Source of the DNA: Cytophagales bacterium WSM2-2
GTDB lineage: Bacteria; Bacteroidota; Bacteroidia; Cytophagales; Cyclobacteriaceae
NCBI GenBank assembly: GCA_015472025.1
Contig: BNHL01000001.1
Location: 2,143,501-2,207,500 of the forward strand
Direction of reading: 5' to 3'
Length of the DNA: 64,000 bases
Each line of letters begins with the position of its first letter. The stretch's first letter is position 1. Shown here one piece after another: positions 1-9,470 of this stretch. Both the position numbers and the translations under genes were made by a program. The notes under the pieces were generated by a model that had not been told where the DNA came from, made no database searches, and worked only from the letters and a program-made list of their open reading frames with translations.

Positions 1-1
1 G

Positions 2-808
2 TTTAAGGTCCTTCATCCGCAGGTATCTCCCACGTGGATGCACTTCTCCTACATTGAACTGGCGCGCTGGGCTGGATTGCACCCGGCATATTTTTCAATG
101 TACCTGGTGTTTTGTCTCGTCATTTTGTTTTATGAAAATCCTCCTGCGAAAAAGAAAGTCATTTCAATACTCCTTGGTGTAGTCATTGTTGCATTTATAG
201 CCATGTTGTCTTCACGGATGGCCATCATGGCATTAGTCTCTACATCGCTTTTTTTAATTGTAAGAAAAATCAGTGAAGCGAATGGTAGACGTGTTGTGAT
301 CATTGGAACACTATTATCCGTACTCGCTTTTTTCTTGTGGGTCAACCCGGTAGCTCGCTTTCGGGTTATCGAAGAACCGCTCATAACAAGGTATAAAGCC
401 GACACTTCCGTAAACAATTGGAATTCGGTCAGCTACCGGCTTTTGGAATGGGGAGGCAGTTGGTCAATCATTCAGAAAAATCTTTTCCTAGGATCAGGTA
501 CAGGGAGCGGACAGCTTGCCTTGTCTAATTTTTATGATCATTTCAACAGCAGCACTACCGGTCTTACACACAATGCGCACAACCAGTACCTGCAAGTATG
601 GATGGAAAATGGGATCCCGGGGCTAATCGCTTTTTTATTTTGTGTATTCCCTTTCTTACTTGTTAAGAGCAGCAATCAAAGTCATACCGCATTTGTTTTA
701 ATTTTTGGCTTGATGTGCCTGACAGAATCGATCGGGGAAAGGCAAAAGGGTATTGTGTTCTTTACACTATTCCAGAGTTTGTTTTTGGCTTTAGAAACAA
801 AACAGTAA
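2..808 (+). CDS. O-antigen ligase / Wzy-type polymerase, 5' truncated by window edge
   Basis: The reading frame is open from the first bases with no stop before the first ATG (38), so the gene begins outside the window and only its C-terminal part is visible. The product is polytopic, with several hydrophobic helices and the motifs LHPAYFS and NAHNQYLQVWMENG followed by a final hydrophobic stretch. These are typical of the Wzy_C/O-antigen ligase superfamily, inner-membrane enzymes that polymerise or ligate undecaprenyl-linked glycans on the periplasmic face. It lies directly upstream of a nucleotidyltransferase-fold gene (TAATG overlap) at the head of a cluster rich in glycosyltransferases and radical SAM enzymes, which fits exopolysaccharide assembly. 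Whether it is a ligase or a polymerase cannot be decided from this fragment. Confidence 0.8.
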   Translation, partial: FKVLHPQVSPTWMHFSYIELARWAGLHPAYFSMYLVFCLVILFYENPPAKKKVISILLGVVIVAFIAMLSSRMAIMALVSTSLFLIVRKISEANGRRVVIIGTLLSVLAFFLWVNPVARFRVIEEPLITRYKADTSVNNWNSVSYRLLEWGGSWSIIQKNLFLGSGTGSGQLALSNFYDHFNSSTTGLTHNAHNQYLQVWMENGIPGLIAFLFCVFPFLLVKSSNQSHTAFVLIFGLMCLTESIGERQKGIVFFTLFQSLFLALETKQ

Positions 809-1743
809 TGAGCGTAGCGCAGCAAACCCATTATCAGGTAGACCATCGAAAGCATTTGCTGCGATCGGTGCTTTACTTTGATATCTTCAATTATCCGCTC
901 ACGGCTAAAGAGATTGCATCATTTTCGAATCTTCCGACAAACATTTCAATCCAGGCTCTTTTAGATGAACTCGTCACCAGCCGGACCCTTTTTCAATTGG
1001 GAGAGTTCTATTCTATTCAAAATAATCCGGCATTGAATGAAAGGAGAGTAAAGGGCAATGCACTGGCCAAACAAAAAATGGAACAGGCCAAAAAATACTC
1101 CGGGATAATCTCGGCATTTCCATTTGTGCGTGCAGTGATGCTGTCGGGTTCGATATCGAAAAATTATATGGATGAGAAAAGTGACATTGACTATTTTATA
1201 ATCACGGCACCCAAGCGACTTTGGGTTGTGCGCACAGCGATGGCTTTTTTCCGTAGAGTATTTCTTCTGAACTCTCATAAAAACTTTTGCACCAACTACT
1301 TTCTTGATACGGAAAACTTAACCATTCCTGATCAAAATATTTTTACTACGGTGGAACTCCTTACGCTTAAACCGATGTATGGAACGCAATGCATCGAAAG
1401 TTTTCACCGAGCCAATCCGTGGACGAATGAGTTTCTCCCGAACGTCAAACCGGACACTGCCGCTGTACTTACGGATGGAAGCGTGCTCAAAAATATTTTC
1501 GAGAAAATTCTGTCTTTAAATATTTTTGATTCTCTGGATCGTTGGTTATTGCGAATCACCATAAGGCGGTGGAAAGCGAAACATGGCTCGGCTTTAAGTG
1601 AGGAGGATTTTAAAGTAGCCTTTAGATCAACCAACGGAATTTCCAGGAGTCATCCACAATTCTTTCAGAAGAGGGTCATGGATCGCTTTGACCAAAAGAT
1701 TCAAAGCTTCGAAGTCAGGCATGGAATAGACCTTTCGCTATGA
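808..1743 (+). CDS. Nucleotidyltransferase-fold protein
   Basis: A 311-residue protein. I chose the ATG at 808 because it overlaps the previous stop (TAATG); an in-frame start at 715 would sit deep inside the upstream gene. Residues 24-45 look like a small winged-helix segment. The core has the nucleotidyltransferase signature, Gly114-Ser115 followed by Asp126-x-Asp128 (motif SDIDYF), as in the DNA polymerase beta superfamily. Such proteins often occur in Bacteroidetes polysaccharide clusters but their substrates are unknown. The stop overlaps the next ATG (ATGA), indicating translational coupling with the radical SAM gene. The fold is fairly certain and the substrate is not known. Confidence 0.75.
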   Translation: MSVAQQTHYQVDHRKHLLRSVLYFDIFNYPLTAKEIASFSNLPTNISIQALLDELVTSRTLFQLGEFYSIQNNPALNERRVKGNALAKQKMEQAKKYSGIISAFPFVRAVMLSGSISKNYMDEKSDIDYFIITAPKRLWVVRTAMAFFRRVFLLNSHKNFCTNYFLDTENLTIPDQNIFTTVELLTLKPMYGTQCIESFHRANPWTNEFLPNVKPDTAAVLTDGSVLKNIFEKILSLNIFDSLDRWLLRITIRRWKAKHGSALSEEDFKVAFRSTNGISRSHPQFFQKRVMDRFDQKIQSFEVRHGIDLSL

Positions 1744-3176
1744 ATCGCGTTTTAGTAACTCATTCCTATTTCTATCCTCTCGACAGGAAGCAATGGGCGT
1801 TCAAGCAGCCTTACCCTCCGTTGGGTAGCTTGCTCGCGGCTTCAGTCATCCGACAGGCAGGTTTTGAAACTAAATTCTTTGATACGGGTTTGAAAGAGGG
1901 TCCGCTTAGCATTCAAAATGAACTGACCGGATTCCATCCGAAATATTTTGTGGTGTACGATGATGGGTTTAATTACCTGACAAAGATGTGCCTCACCGTG
2001 ATGCGTGAAGCCGCGTTTGAAATGACGAGGCTTGCCAAAAAACAAAACGCATTGGTAATTATCTGCAGTTCGGACTCTTCCGATCATTATGAAAAATATT
2101 TATCACACGGAGCGGATTATATTGTTCGTGGTGAAGGTGAAGAGACTCTGAAAGAATTGTTGATGAACCTTGAAGCAGGGGCAATGCTCCAGTCTATTAA
2201 GGGAATCGTCTACCGTGAAAATGGGAAGACGATTGTTACTCCTTCGAGATCGGTTTTGAAAAATCTCGATGAACTGCCGTTGCCAGCCTGGGACCTGATT
2301 GACATTGCGCCTTACCGCGACATCTGGAAAAGGCACCACGGCTATTTTTCGCTGAACATGGCCACCACGCGAGGGTGCCCCTATAAATGCAACTGGTGTG
2401 CGAAGCCAATTTATGGCAATAGGTACAACACGCGCTCCCCTGAAAATGTAGTTAATGAATTGGAGTTTCTTATTCAAAAATACCAGCCTGATCACTTCTG
2501 GATGAGTGACGATATTTTTGGATTGAAACCTGGTTGGGTCAACCGCTTTCGTTCGTTAGTAAAAGAGCGCAACCTGAAATTCAGATATAAAATTCAATCG
2601 CGTGTGGATTTGCTGCTTGAGGAAAGCGCCATTGAAGCCCTGGCAGAATCTGGTGCAGAGACTATTTGGGTAGGAGCAGAATCCGGGTCTCAGAAAATTC
2701 TGGACGCCATGGATAAAGGGACTACCGTAGAGCAGATAGGGGAAGCAACCAAACAATTGAAAGCGCACGGAATAAGGGTTGGATATTTTCTGCAATTTGG
2801 ATACTTGGGAGAAAAGAAAACGGATATTGATAGTACACTGGGAATGGTGCTGGAAAATATGCCTGACGAAATCGGCATTTCAGTTTCCTATCCGCTGCCT
2901 GGAACCAAGTTTCACGAAATTGTAAAGTCCGGCCTGAGAGAAAAGCAAAATTGGGCAGACTCTGATGACCTCGCGATGATGTATCACGCAACTTACCCTC
3001 CCGCTTATTACAAATTGCTGCATCGCTACATTCACAGTCGCTATCGGATCAAAAGAGGATGGAGACAATTGCAAAGAATGAATTTTAGTTGGCGACCTTT
3101 AGCATCGATGATCTATCACGCTCCACTTTCCCTGGTACAATCGTGGAGACTATCTCGTTTGCAATATGCCGAATGA
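1740..3176 (+). CDS. B12-binding-type radical SAM protein
   Basis: A 478-residue protein. Residues 1-190 form a Rossmann-like B12-binding-type domain (VRGEGEETLKELL is a typical segment) without an obvious DxHxxG cobalamin ligand. The radical SAM domain follows, with the cluster motif Cys213-x3-Cys217-x2-Cys220 and the later strand EAGAETIWVGAESGS as ESGAETIWVGAESGS. The architecture matches the BchE/HpnJ-like class, which does methylations, cyclisations or rearrangements on unreactive carbons. It starts with an ATGA overlap and its stop lies 11 nt inside the next gene, a methyltransferase. Its likely role is tailoring of the glycan or lipid made by this locus; the substrate is unknown. Confidence 0.85.
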   Translation: MNRVLVTHSYFYPLDRKQWAFKQPYPPLGSLLAASVIRQAGFETKFFDTGLKEGPLSIQNELTGFHPKYFVVYDDGFNYLTKMCLTVMREAAFEMTRLAKKQNALVIICSSDSSDHYEKYLSHGADYIVRGEGEETLKELLMNLEAGAMLQSIKGIVYRENGKTIVTPSRSVLKNLDELPLPAWDLIDIAPYRDIWKRHHGYFSLNMATTRGCPYKCNWCAKPIYGNRYNTRSPENVVNELEFLIQKYQPDHFWMSDDIFGLKPGWVNRFRSLVKERNLKFRYKIQSRVDLLLEESAIEALAESGAETIWVGAESGSQKILDAMDKGTTVEQIGEATKQLKAHGIRVGYFLQFGYLGEKKTDIDSTLGMVLENMPDEIGISVSYPLPGTKFHEIVKSGLREKQNWADSDDLAMMYHATYPPAYYKLLHRYIHSRYRIKRGWRQLQRMNFSWRPLASMIYHAPLSLVQSWRLSRLQYAE

Positions 3177-3984
3177 GAGTCAAGCCTGGGAGCAGGTAAA
3201 TAAAGCATTCAGTAAGCAATCACCTCATTTCGATAGTGACGATTTTGTCAACCCTGTATTGCAGCATTGGCGTACGCGCATCTATCAACATGTAGATAGA
3301 TTTATCCACCCAAATTCAAAAATACTGGAACTCAATGCCGGAACGGGTATTGACGCAATCCGGTTTGCACAATCCGGCCACCAAGTTCACGCCACAGATC
3401 TTTCTGATGGGATGATCTCAACGCTGAAGACAAAGATTGCCGGCCAATCCCTGCAAAATAAAATTACAATTCAGCAAGTTTCGTTTGAAGAGTTGAATAA
3501 GGTTGATGGAACATTTGATTATGTGTTTTCAAACTTTGGAGGACTTAATTGCTCGGCTGACCTCGATAAAGTGACGAAATACCTGCGCCAACTTCTGAAC
3601 AAAAATGGCATAGTGACTTGGGTGATTATGCCGCGTATCACACCTTGGGAATGGCTTTGGGTATTTCGTGGAAAACCTGGATCTGCCTTTCGCAGATTTC
3701 GGAAAAACGGTGCAGCGGCACATTTGGAAGGAGAAATCTTCATGACCTATTATTACTCAGTTGCGGAAATCCGAAAATCTTTAAGTCAGGAATTTCAAAT
3801 CATTAAAACGGAAGGCCTCGGTTTTTTTTCACCACCGCCGGCAGCGTTGAATTTTGTAAAAAAATTTCCGGGGATATCATCATTCCTGGAAAAACTTGAT
3901 TGCACTACCGGAAAATTATTCCCATTCAACCGATGGGGGGATCATGTGATCGTTACATTTTCTCTCAGAGATAGAGCTTCTTGA
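3166..3984 (+). CDS. Class I SAM-dependent methyltransferase
   Basis: A 272-residue protein with a classical motif I, ILELNAGTGIDAIRFA, near residue 49, followed by the acidic end of strand 2 (HATDLSDGM) and a motif-II-like FDYVFSNFGGLNC. It is a Rossmann-fold methyltransferase, probably cytoplasmic. The ATG lies 11 nt inside the preceding radical SAM gene, so the two are coupled. Its last 20 bases overlap the convergent glycosyltransferase gene on the other strand. A C-terminal region rich in Phe, Trp and Arg could contact a lipid-linked substrate, but that is inference. Confidence 0.85.
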   Translation: MPNESQAWEQVNKAFSKQSPHFDSDDFVNPVLQHWRTRIYQHVDRFIHPNSKILELNAGTGIDAIRFAQSGHQVHATDLSDGMISTLKTKIAGQSLQNKITIQQVSFEELNKVDGTFDYVFSNFGGLNCSADLDKVTKYLRQLLNKNGIVTWVIMPRITPWEWLWVFRGKPGSAFRRFRKNGAAAHLEGEIFMTYYYSVAEIRKSLSQEFQIIKTEGLGFFSPPPAALNFVKKFPGISSFLEKLDCTTGKLFPFNRWGDHVIVTFSLRDRAS

Positions 3985-5053
3985 TTTCTGCTACTGTCCA
4001 CGTTAAATCGTGAACTGAGGTCCATGCCCTTGCATTTTGCCGGATTTTATTCCCCTCTGCTGGTTTGTTAATAATAGCCAGGATCTGGTGAGCAAGCCCT
4101 TCGTGATCTTTTGGTTGTACAGAAATACAACTTTCCGGTAAATCGTACATCAGGCCAACTTTCGTCCCGCAAACCAGCACACCGCAGCTCATCGCCTCCG
4201 TCACCACTTCGCTTTGGCCTTCGGAAAGCGAGGTATGCAAAAGAATGTCGGACTCATGATAGTATTTTGGCAAATCTGTGTAAGGCATATGATGAACGAT
4301 GTTGACTGATTTTTGGATACCGAGTTCTTCAATCAGCTTTTTAATATTGGACTCTTCTTCTCCTTCGCCAATCAATGTAAGTGTACAATTGACGGATTGA
4401 TGAACCAAAGAAAAAACTTTTAGTAAAGTAATCTGATCTTTTACCGGGTGAAAATTGGCGACATGCAAAAATCGAATCGGATTATTAAACGATTTCTCTT
4501 TGTATAAGAACATATCTGCGTCCACTCCCCAGGGAATAACCGAGAGATTTCTACGGAGTCCGGCCTTATGCAAATTGTCGGCCAGGTATTTTGTCAACGC
4601 ATTTGCTGCACCTGCATTTTGTAATCCCCACACGATGGCTTTTCTGTAAATGAACCGGTGCAGGTGCCCATAGTTAATTTCAGGGACCGAAGAGCCGTCT
4701 CCACCCAACACGCTAACGATGCTTTTTATTTTGAAAATTTTTCCGAGTACTACTGCTATAAAACCGCAAGGCCATGCCCAGAAGCCATGAATCGCCTGAA
4801 ACTTCTTTGCATGGTGCGTATTTCGGAAAGACCAGAAGAGTTTCCAGTATTGAACGAACTTATCTCTGTTATCAAAACCGAAAAGATCAATTCCGTCAGG
4901 CCGGTATGAATCATTGACACGGAAGAGTTGGAAAACAGTAATATCGAATTCTGAGGAAAGGTGTTTTACAATTTGCTCGAGTACAGGAATGCCGGCATTA
5001 TTTTTTCCTGTGCCAAATCCTCCTGGAACAATGATGGCTATTTTCCTTTTCAT
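3965..5053 (-). CDS. Glycosyltransferase family 4 (GT-B fold)
   Basis: A 362-residue protein with an N-terminal glycine-rich loop (VPGGFGTGKNNAGIPV) and the C-terminal GT4 nucleotide-sugar domain: FHPVKDQITLL, LTLIGEGEE and the E-x7-E-like stretch LSEGQSEVVTEAMSCG. Enzymes of this family transfer sugars from NDP donors with retention. The gene is the second of a two-gene minus-strand unit; its ATG overlaps the stop of the upstream glycosyltransferase by 4 nt (ATGA, 5050-5053). The convergent overlap with the methyltransferase (3965-3984) leaves no room for a conventional terminator between them. Confidence 0.88.
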   Translation of the reverse strand: MKRKIAIIVPGGFGTGKNNAGIPVLEQIVKHLSSEFDITVFQLFRVNDSYRPDGIDLFGFDNRDKFVQYWKLFWSFRNTHHAKKFQAIHGFWAWPCGFIAVVLGKIFKIKSIVSVLGGDGSSVPEINYGHLHRFIYRKAIVWGLQNAGAANALTKYLADNLHKAGLRRNLSVIPWGVDADMFLYKEKSFNNPIRFLHVANFHPVKDQITLLKVFSLVHQSVNCTLTLIGEGEEESNIKKLIEELGIQKSVNIVHHMPYTDLPKYYHESDILLHTSLSEGQSEVVTEAMSCGVLVCGTKVGLMYDLPESCISVQPKDHEGLAHQILAIINKPAEGNKIRQNARAWTSVHDLTWTVAEIKKLYL

Positions 5054-6114
5054 GAAATCATCGCTTTTTCCATAGTGGAGGCTATTGCCATGAATGACAA
5101 CCGGGTTTGAAAATTCTCAATGACTTTTTTTCGCGCTTCCGCAATGTCTATGTTTTCACTTTTATGAAAGGCGGTGAGCAAATCGTTTTCGTTACCTGCC
5201 TGGAAAAATAAACCGGTGGATCCCGCCATCCACCGAAAGGAGGGGATGGAACTTAAAATGGGGATGCACCCGCACGACAGGGCTTCACAAACTGCAATCC
5301 CACTTCCTTCATAATGCGAAGTAGAGACAATGAAATCAGCGTTATTGTACCATTGTTGGAGCTGCTCTTTATTCTGCTTACCCACCAGTATAATTTGCTC
5401 ACAGCCTTTTGCGATAGCATCCACTTTTTCGTACAAATCATTTTGTTGGTAGATGACGTGGAGAATAACATTTCGACTCCGGGCAAATTGAATAAATGCG
5501 CTCACCAAAGTGACGGGGTCTTTATTGTCATCAAACCGTCCAACCCAAAGATAGACCAGGCCCTTGTTATTCTGGCTCACATGAATTCCATCCCGCGGTT
5601 GATAGACGGATGAGCACTCCATCACTTCATGAATCTTCTTCCGGTCGTTGATTTGATTAGCCCGCAGCCACTCCTCTGCCTGCTCACCGGAGACAAAAAA
5701 ATAGCCTTTGACAAAACGATCAATCATCTGCTGGAAAAACTTTTTGTGCAGCCGCAACGGTCGTTCAGCGTGGTGATGAATGAAAAAACGAACGTTATCC
5801 GACAAAATCCTGCGGAGCAGAGCCACCTGAAACGGGTGATGAAACCCCTGCACAAGGATCACGTCCGGGGCCAGTTTTTTAATCATTCTATGAAACCGGA
5901 ATGGCCAAATAAGTGCAAGTCCTTGTAATCCAGTAAAATGATAAGTGACATTATTTTTTTTCAGGCTCCCGGCATAACTGATATGGTAAAAACTGTGAAC
6001 CTCGTGATGCTTTGCGAGCTCCTCAAAAATGCCAGTATAAAAATCGATTCGTTCCAACCAAAGATGAGGGTCACTAAACGCTACAGGAATGTATTGAACC
6101 GATATTATTCGCAT
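5050..6114 (-). CDS. Glycosyltransferase family 4
   Basis: I start at the ATG complementary to 6112-6114 (MRIISVQYIPVAF), because a longer frame opening at 6156 would nearly reach the divergent radical SAM start. The product is about 354 residues. The C-terminal half has GT4 features: YLWVGRFDDNKDPVTL, the acidic pair region STSHYEGSGIAVCEALSCGCIP, and a long C-terminal helix. The N-terminal acceptor domain contains a histidine-rich stretch (FFIHHHAERPLRLHKK). It is the first gene of the two-gene glycosyltransferase unit. Promoters for this unit and for the divergent radical SAM gene must share the 44-bp gap at 6115-6158 or lie inside the genes. Confidence 0.87.
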   Translation of the reverse strand: MRIISVQYIPVAFSDPHLWLERIDFYTGIFEELAKHHEVHSFYHISYAGSLKKNNVTYHFTGLQGLALIWPFRFHRMIKKLAPDVILVQGFHHPFQVALLRRILSDNVRFFIHHHAERPLRLHKKFFQQMIDRFVKGYFFVSGEQAEEWLRANQINDRKKIHEVMECSSVYQPRDGIHVSQNNKGLVYLWVGRFDDNKDPVTLVSAFIQFARSRNVILHVIYQQNDLYEKVDAIAKGCEQIILVGKQNKEQLQQWYNNADFIVSTSHYEGSGIAVCEALSCGCIPILSSIPSFRWMAGSTGLFFQAGNENDLLTAFHKSENIDIAEARKKVIENFQTRLSFMAIASTMEKAMIS

Positions 6115-6158
6115 GAAATTGTTGCTCGAAATTATATTGTAAATTGGCTTTTCCAACT

Positions 6159-7661
6159 ATGAAGAAGATCATTCTCTTTAATCCGCGCGCAGGTGATCCA
6201 ATACATATCATTCCCAATGCCATCCTGGCGATAGCAGCTTCGATCGAAGGTGTTGTTGACTATGTGATTGTGGATGGCAACCGGGAGAAAGATCCGCTCA
6301 CCACGATAATAAAATATTTAAAAACAGGTGAGTTTGGTTTTTTCGCCTCCACAGTCATGCCGGGCCCGCAGTTACGGCAGGCTATTCCTTATACCAAACT
6401 GATTCGCGAGAAACATCCCGAGATAAAAATTATCTGGGGCGGCTACTTTGCCTCCAATCACCATAACACCGTCATTAAATCAGGATATGTAGATGTGGTA
6501 GTTAACGGCCCAGGGGATAAAACTTTTCCGGCGGTGATCCAAGCATTGGATGCCAATGGCTCGTTCGATGAGATTGAAAATGTAGTATTCATTCGTGATG
6601 GTAAAATTGTTAAAACGAAAAAGGCAACCCTTTACGACCAGGATGAATTGCCAGCCTTACCTTATGATAAACTGAATACCTTCTACCCGATGCAGGATTT
6701 TCTTGGAAAAACTTTTCTCGGATCAAGAACTATTGCTTATCACTCCAGTATTGGTTGCCCTTTCACTTGTTCCTTCTGCGGGGTAGTTCCGATTTTCCAG
6801 GCGCGGTGGAAAGGGAAGTCGGCAGATATTATCTATAAAGACATCAAATATTTGAAAGACAGATTCGGGGGCAATGCTTTTCAGTTTCACGACAACAACT
6901 TTTTTGTTTCAGAAAAAAGAGCAGTGGAATTTGCCAAGCTGGTTGCTCCGGAAAAAATGAAATGGTGGGCGGAAGGCAGAATAGACACCATGGACCAGTT
7001 CTCTGACGAATCGATGCAGGCTATTGCCGATTCGGGTTGTACGATGATCTTCTTCGGAGCAGAGAGCGGCAACAACAAGCTACTTACCCAAATGGACAAA
7101 GGCGGAAAGCAGACCGGTGAAAAGATCAAGGCCTTTGCCGCGCGAATAAAAAAATTCGGGATCATCCCGGAATATTCTTTTGTGCTTGGGTTGCCTGCAC
7201 CAACAGAAGAACAGGTTTGGCAACAGATTTATGATGAGGTTGCCTTTATCAAGGACATTAAGTCGATCAATCCGAAAACGGAGATCGTAATTTACATTTA
7301 TACGCCTGTTCCAACTGATGGCTCTGATTTGCTTGCCGAATCAGCACAACATGGATTTACATTTCCACAGTCACTGGACGAATGGATGCAGGAACGCTGG
7401 CTGAACTTCGACTTGCACCGCGTGTTCCTTACACCGTGGTTGAAGCCCGAGATGATTCGCTACATCCACGACTTCGAGACCGTCATTCATGCGCAGTACC
7501 CTACGGTTAGTGATTACAAACTTTCGGATTTGCAGCGGAGTGCTATCAAGTGGATTTCTTCATTCCGTTACAAATCCAACTTCTTCAGCTATCCATACGA
7601 GTTGAAAGCGTTGATGAAATACTGGCTGCGTTACAGGCAACCGGAAATCCAGGGGCTCTGA
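6159..7661 (+). CDS. B12-binding-type radical SAM protein
   Basis: A 500-residue protein read from the ATG at 6159 (MKKIILFNPRAGD); a start 15 bases upstream is possible but less natural. The N-terminal about 190 residues form a B12-binding-like alpha/beta domain (IIWGGYFASNHH, VDVVVNGPGDKTFPAVIQ). The radical SAM cluster ligands are Cys200, Cys204 and Cys207 (GCPFTCSFCG), followed by the conserved FFGAESGNNKLL. It is a second, different member of the same enzyme class as the gene at 1740-3176, with low visible similarity, so it probably does a different reaction. The stop overlaps the next methyltransferase start (TGATG). Confidence 0.86.
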   Translation: MKKIILFNPRAGDPIHIIPNAILAIAASIEGVVDYVIVDGNREKDPLTTIIKYLKTGEFGFFASTVMPGPQLRQAIPYTKLIREKHPEIKIIWGGYFASNHHNTVIKSGYVDVVVNGPGDKTFPAVIQALDANGSFDEIENVVFIRDGKIVKTKKATLYDQDELPALPYDKLNTFYPMQDFLGKTFLGSRTIAYHSSIGCPFTCSFCGVVPIFQARWKGKSADIIYKDIKYLKDRFGGNAFQFHDNNFFVSEKRAVEFAKLVAPEKMKWWAEGRIDTMDQFSDESMQAIADSGCTMIFFGAESGNNKLLTQMDKGGKQTGEKIKAFAARIKKFGIIPEYSFVLGLPAPTEEQVWQQIYDEVAFIKDIKSINPKTEIVIYIYTPVPTDGSDLLAESAQHGFTFPQSLDEWMQERWLNFDLHRVFLTPWLKPEMIRYIHDFETVIHAQYPTVSDYKLSDLQRSAIKWISSFRYKSNFFSYPYELKALMKYWLRYRQPEIQGL

Positions 7662-8308
7662 TGGGCTTGTTCAACCGAGTCAGGAAATTGAAACCCCTCG
7701 ATGGGTACAACCGATGGGCTTCATCTTATTTTACAGAAGCAAATCCAATCAAAACTTATTCGAACGAGTACATCGCGAAATGGCTGATTGACATTAAAGG
7801 CAAATCTGTTCTTGATGCCGGATGTGGTGCGGGCGCGTTGTGCTTGCTCGCACAAAAGTGGGGAGCTTCAAAAGTCACAGGTGTCGATTTATCACCAGCG
7901 ATGATTGAAGAAGCAACGAAGAATTGCAAGGATATTGATCTGCAATGTGTCGACTTGTCGAAAGAAAAAGTCAGTGGAAAATTTGATGTAATTATTTGTG
8001 CGCTTGTGCTTGCACACATCCCTGACGCGGAGGCTGTGCTTAAAAACCTGATCGACAACCTCACCCCCGGTGGAATGATGCTCATCACCGACTTCCACCC
8101 GATCCAGACGCAAAAAGGGGCGAAGCGAACATTCGTAGACAAAGCGACAAATAAGACGTTTGAGGTGGAGCATTTTTTTCATGACCTTGAACATTATTTT
8201 TCAATCATTCAAAGCTGCGGGGTTTCCATTGAAGACCTGGTTGAATCAGAATGGAAAGGTCAACCTGTGGTTTTTGGAATGAAAATCCGTAAGCATAACA
8301 CGAATTGA
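7661..8308 (+). CDS. Class I SAM-dependent methyltransferase
   Basis: The frame is open from 7550, but the coupled ATG at 7661 (TGATG with the radical SAM stop) gives the standard domain: MGLFNRVRKLKPLDGYNRWAS, then motif I SVLDAGCGAGALCLLA, VTGVDLSPAMIEEA, and FDVIICALVLAHIPDAE. It has 215 residues and resembles small-molecule O- or N-methyltransferases of the UbiE/BioC type. It pairs with the radical SAM gene upstream, mirroring the radical SAM plus methyltransferase pair at 1740-3984. The substrate is unknown. Confidence 0.86.
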   Translation: MGLFNRVRKLKPLDGYNRWASSYFTEANPIKTYSNEYIAKWLIDIKGKSVLDAGCGAGALCLLAQKWGASKVTGVDLSPAMIEEATKNCKDIDLQCVDLSKEKVSGKFDVIICALVLAHIPDAEAVLKNLIDNLTPGGMMLITDFHPIQTQKGAKRTFVDKATNKTFEVEHFFHDLEHYFSIIQSCGVSIEDLVESEWKGQPVVFGMKIRKHNTN

Positions 8309-9468
8309 ATTACTTGCTTAAAAATATTTCGTGGGCTTCCGGCGATCTCATTACGGCTGATATACGTGTGGGGTACCAGGGAATCTCCGAAATTGGAAAC
8401 CTGGAGCGCCAGGAAAAGGATACCATTATTGACTGTACAGGCCATTATTTGTATCCGGGCTTCATTAATTCGCACGACCATGTTGAGATGAACTTGTATC
8501 CCCTCATGGGCAACCCTCCTTACCAAAACTATACGGAGTGGGCTAAGGATATTTACCGGCCGATGGAATCGCCCGTGCGAGAAATCGAGAGACTTGAGAT
8601 GAAAGACCGGTTGACGTGGGGTAGCTTTAAGAATCTGATTTCGGGAGCAACTACAGTAGTTCATCACAATAAGTGGCACCAGGCGTTGGGCGGCAGATTA
8701 TTTCCGGTAAGAATAAGAGCGACAGAATGGGCGCACTCACTTGCTTTTGAACCAAAAATTGAGAAGAAATTTCCCTCGAATCCCAAAAGCACATTCGTAA
8801 TTCATGCAGCTGAGGGTGTCGATTCTTTCGCGAAAGCGGAGATACCAAAACTGAAAGAATTAGGCATGTTGCAAGAAAACACCGTGTTGGTCCATGCCGT
8901 GGGGATGAATGAGAGAAATATGAAGCTGATGGAACAGTCCAGGGTATCTATGGTATGGTGCCCTTCTTCCAATTTGTTTATGTTCAATCAGACGGCCCCT
9001 GTAAATGAATTGAAAAATAAAATCAAGGTAGTACTGGGAACAGACTCATTGATGACAGGACCTGCAACTCTGTTGGATGAAATGCGGGTGGCCAGAGAAA
9101 CAGGTATGGCTTCAACCAGGGAGATTTACGATATGGTGACATCCGTTCCTGCTAAAATTTTTCACATGGCTACTCCTGAGATAAAAATAGGGTGTACTGA
9201 GTTCTGGATTGCACCTATAAAACATTCCGACTATTATGAAAATGTTTTCCTTCAACATACGGGGGACATCATGGCCGTAGTTGTCTATGGGAGAATAAGG
9301 TATTGCAACGCGGAAATCGGTAAGAGACTAGGGACACTTCGTCATCGTATCTCTGTCTCCGGCCAGGAGAAATTGGTTGAGGAGGATATTCCTAAACTCT
9401 GGAGAAAACTGGAAAATAGACTTGGCCATTTACCGAAAAATTCACTGCGGCAAATAATCCAGGCGTGA
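8305..9468 (+). CDS. Amidohydrolase (ring-deaminase/chlorohydrolase type), TTG start
   Basis: A 387-residue metal-dependent hydrolase. It appears to start at TTG (8305), which overlaps the previous stop as TTGA; any later ATG would delete the metal-binding His57-Asp-His59. Other expected ligands are present: His167 in IHAAEG, His197 in VLVHAVGM, and Asp247 in LGTDSLMTG. The segment MVWCPSSNLFMF is typical of the TrzN/AtzA/SsnA branch, which deaminates or dehalogenates ring compounds. Its place in a polysaccharide/radical SAM operon is unusual and suggests hydrolysis of a biosynthetic intermediate. The substrate cannot be read from sequence. Confidence 0.8.
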   Translation: MNYLLKNISWASGDLITADIRVGYQGISEIGNLERQEKDTIIDCTGHYLYPGFINSHDHVEMNLYPLMGNPPYQNYTEWAKDIYRPMESPVREIERLEMKDRLTWGSFKNLISGATTVVHHNKWHQALGGRLFPVRIRATEWAHSLAFEPKIEKKFPSNPKSTFVIHAAEGVDSFAKAEIPKLKELGMLQENTVLVHAVGMNERNMKLMEQSRVSMVWCPSSNLFMFNQTAPVNELKNKIKVVLGTDSLMTGPATLLDEMRVARETGMASTREIYDMVTSVPAKIFHMATPEIKIGCTEFWIAPIKHSDYYENVFLQHTGDIMAVVVYGRIRYCNAEIGKRLGTLRHRISVSGQEKLVEEDIPKLWRKLENRLGHLPKNSLRQIIQA

Positions 9469-9470
9469 TC

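Noticed and set aside
5115-6156. Longer N-terminus for the second glycosyltransferase
   Set aside because: The upstream start would run to within 3 bases of the divergent radical SAM start and adds no recognisable sequence.
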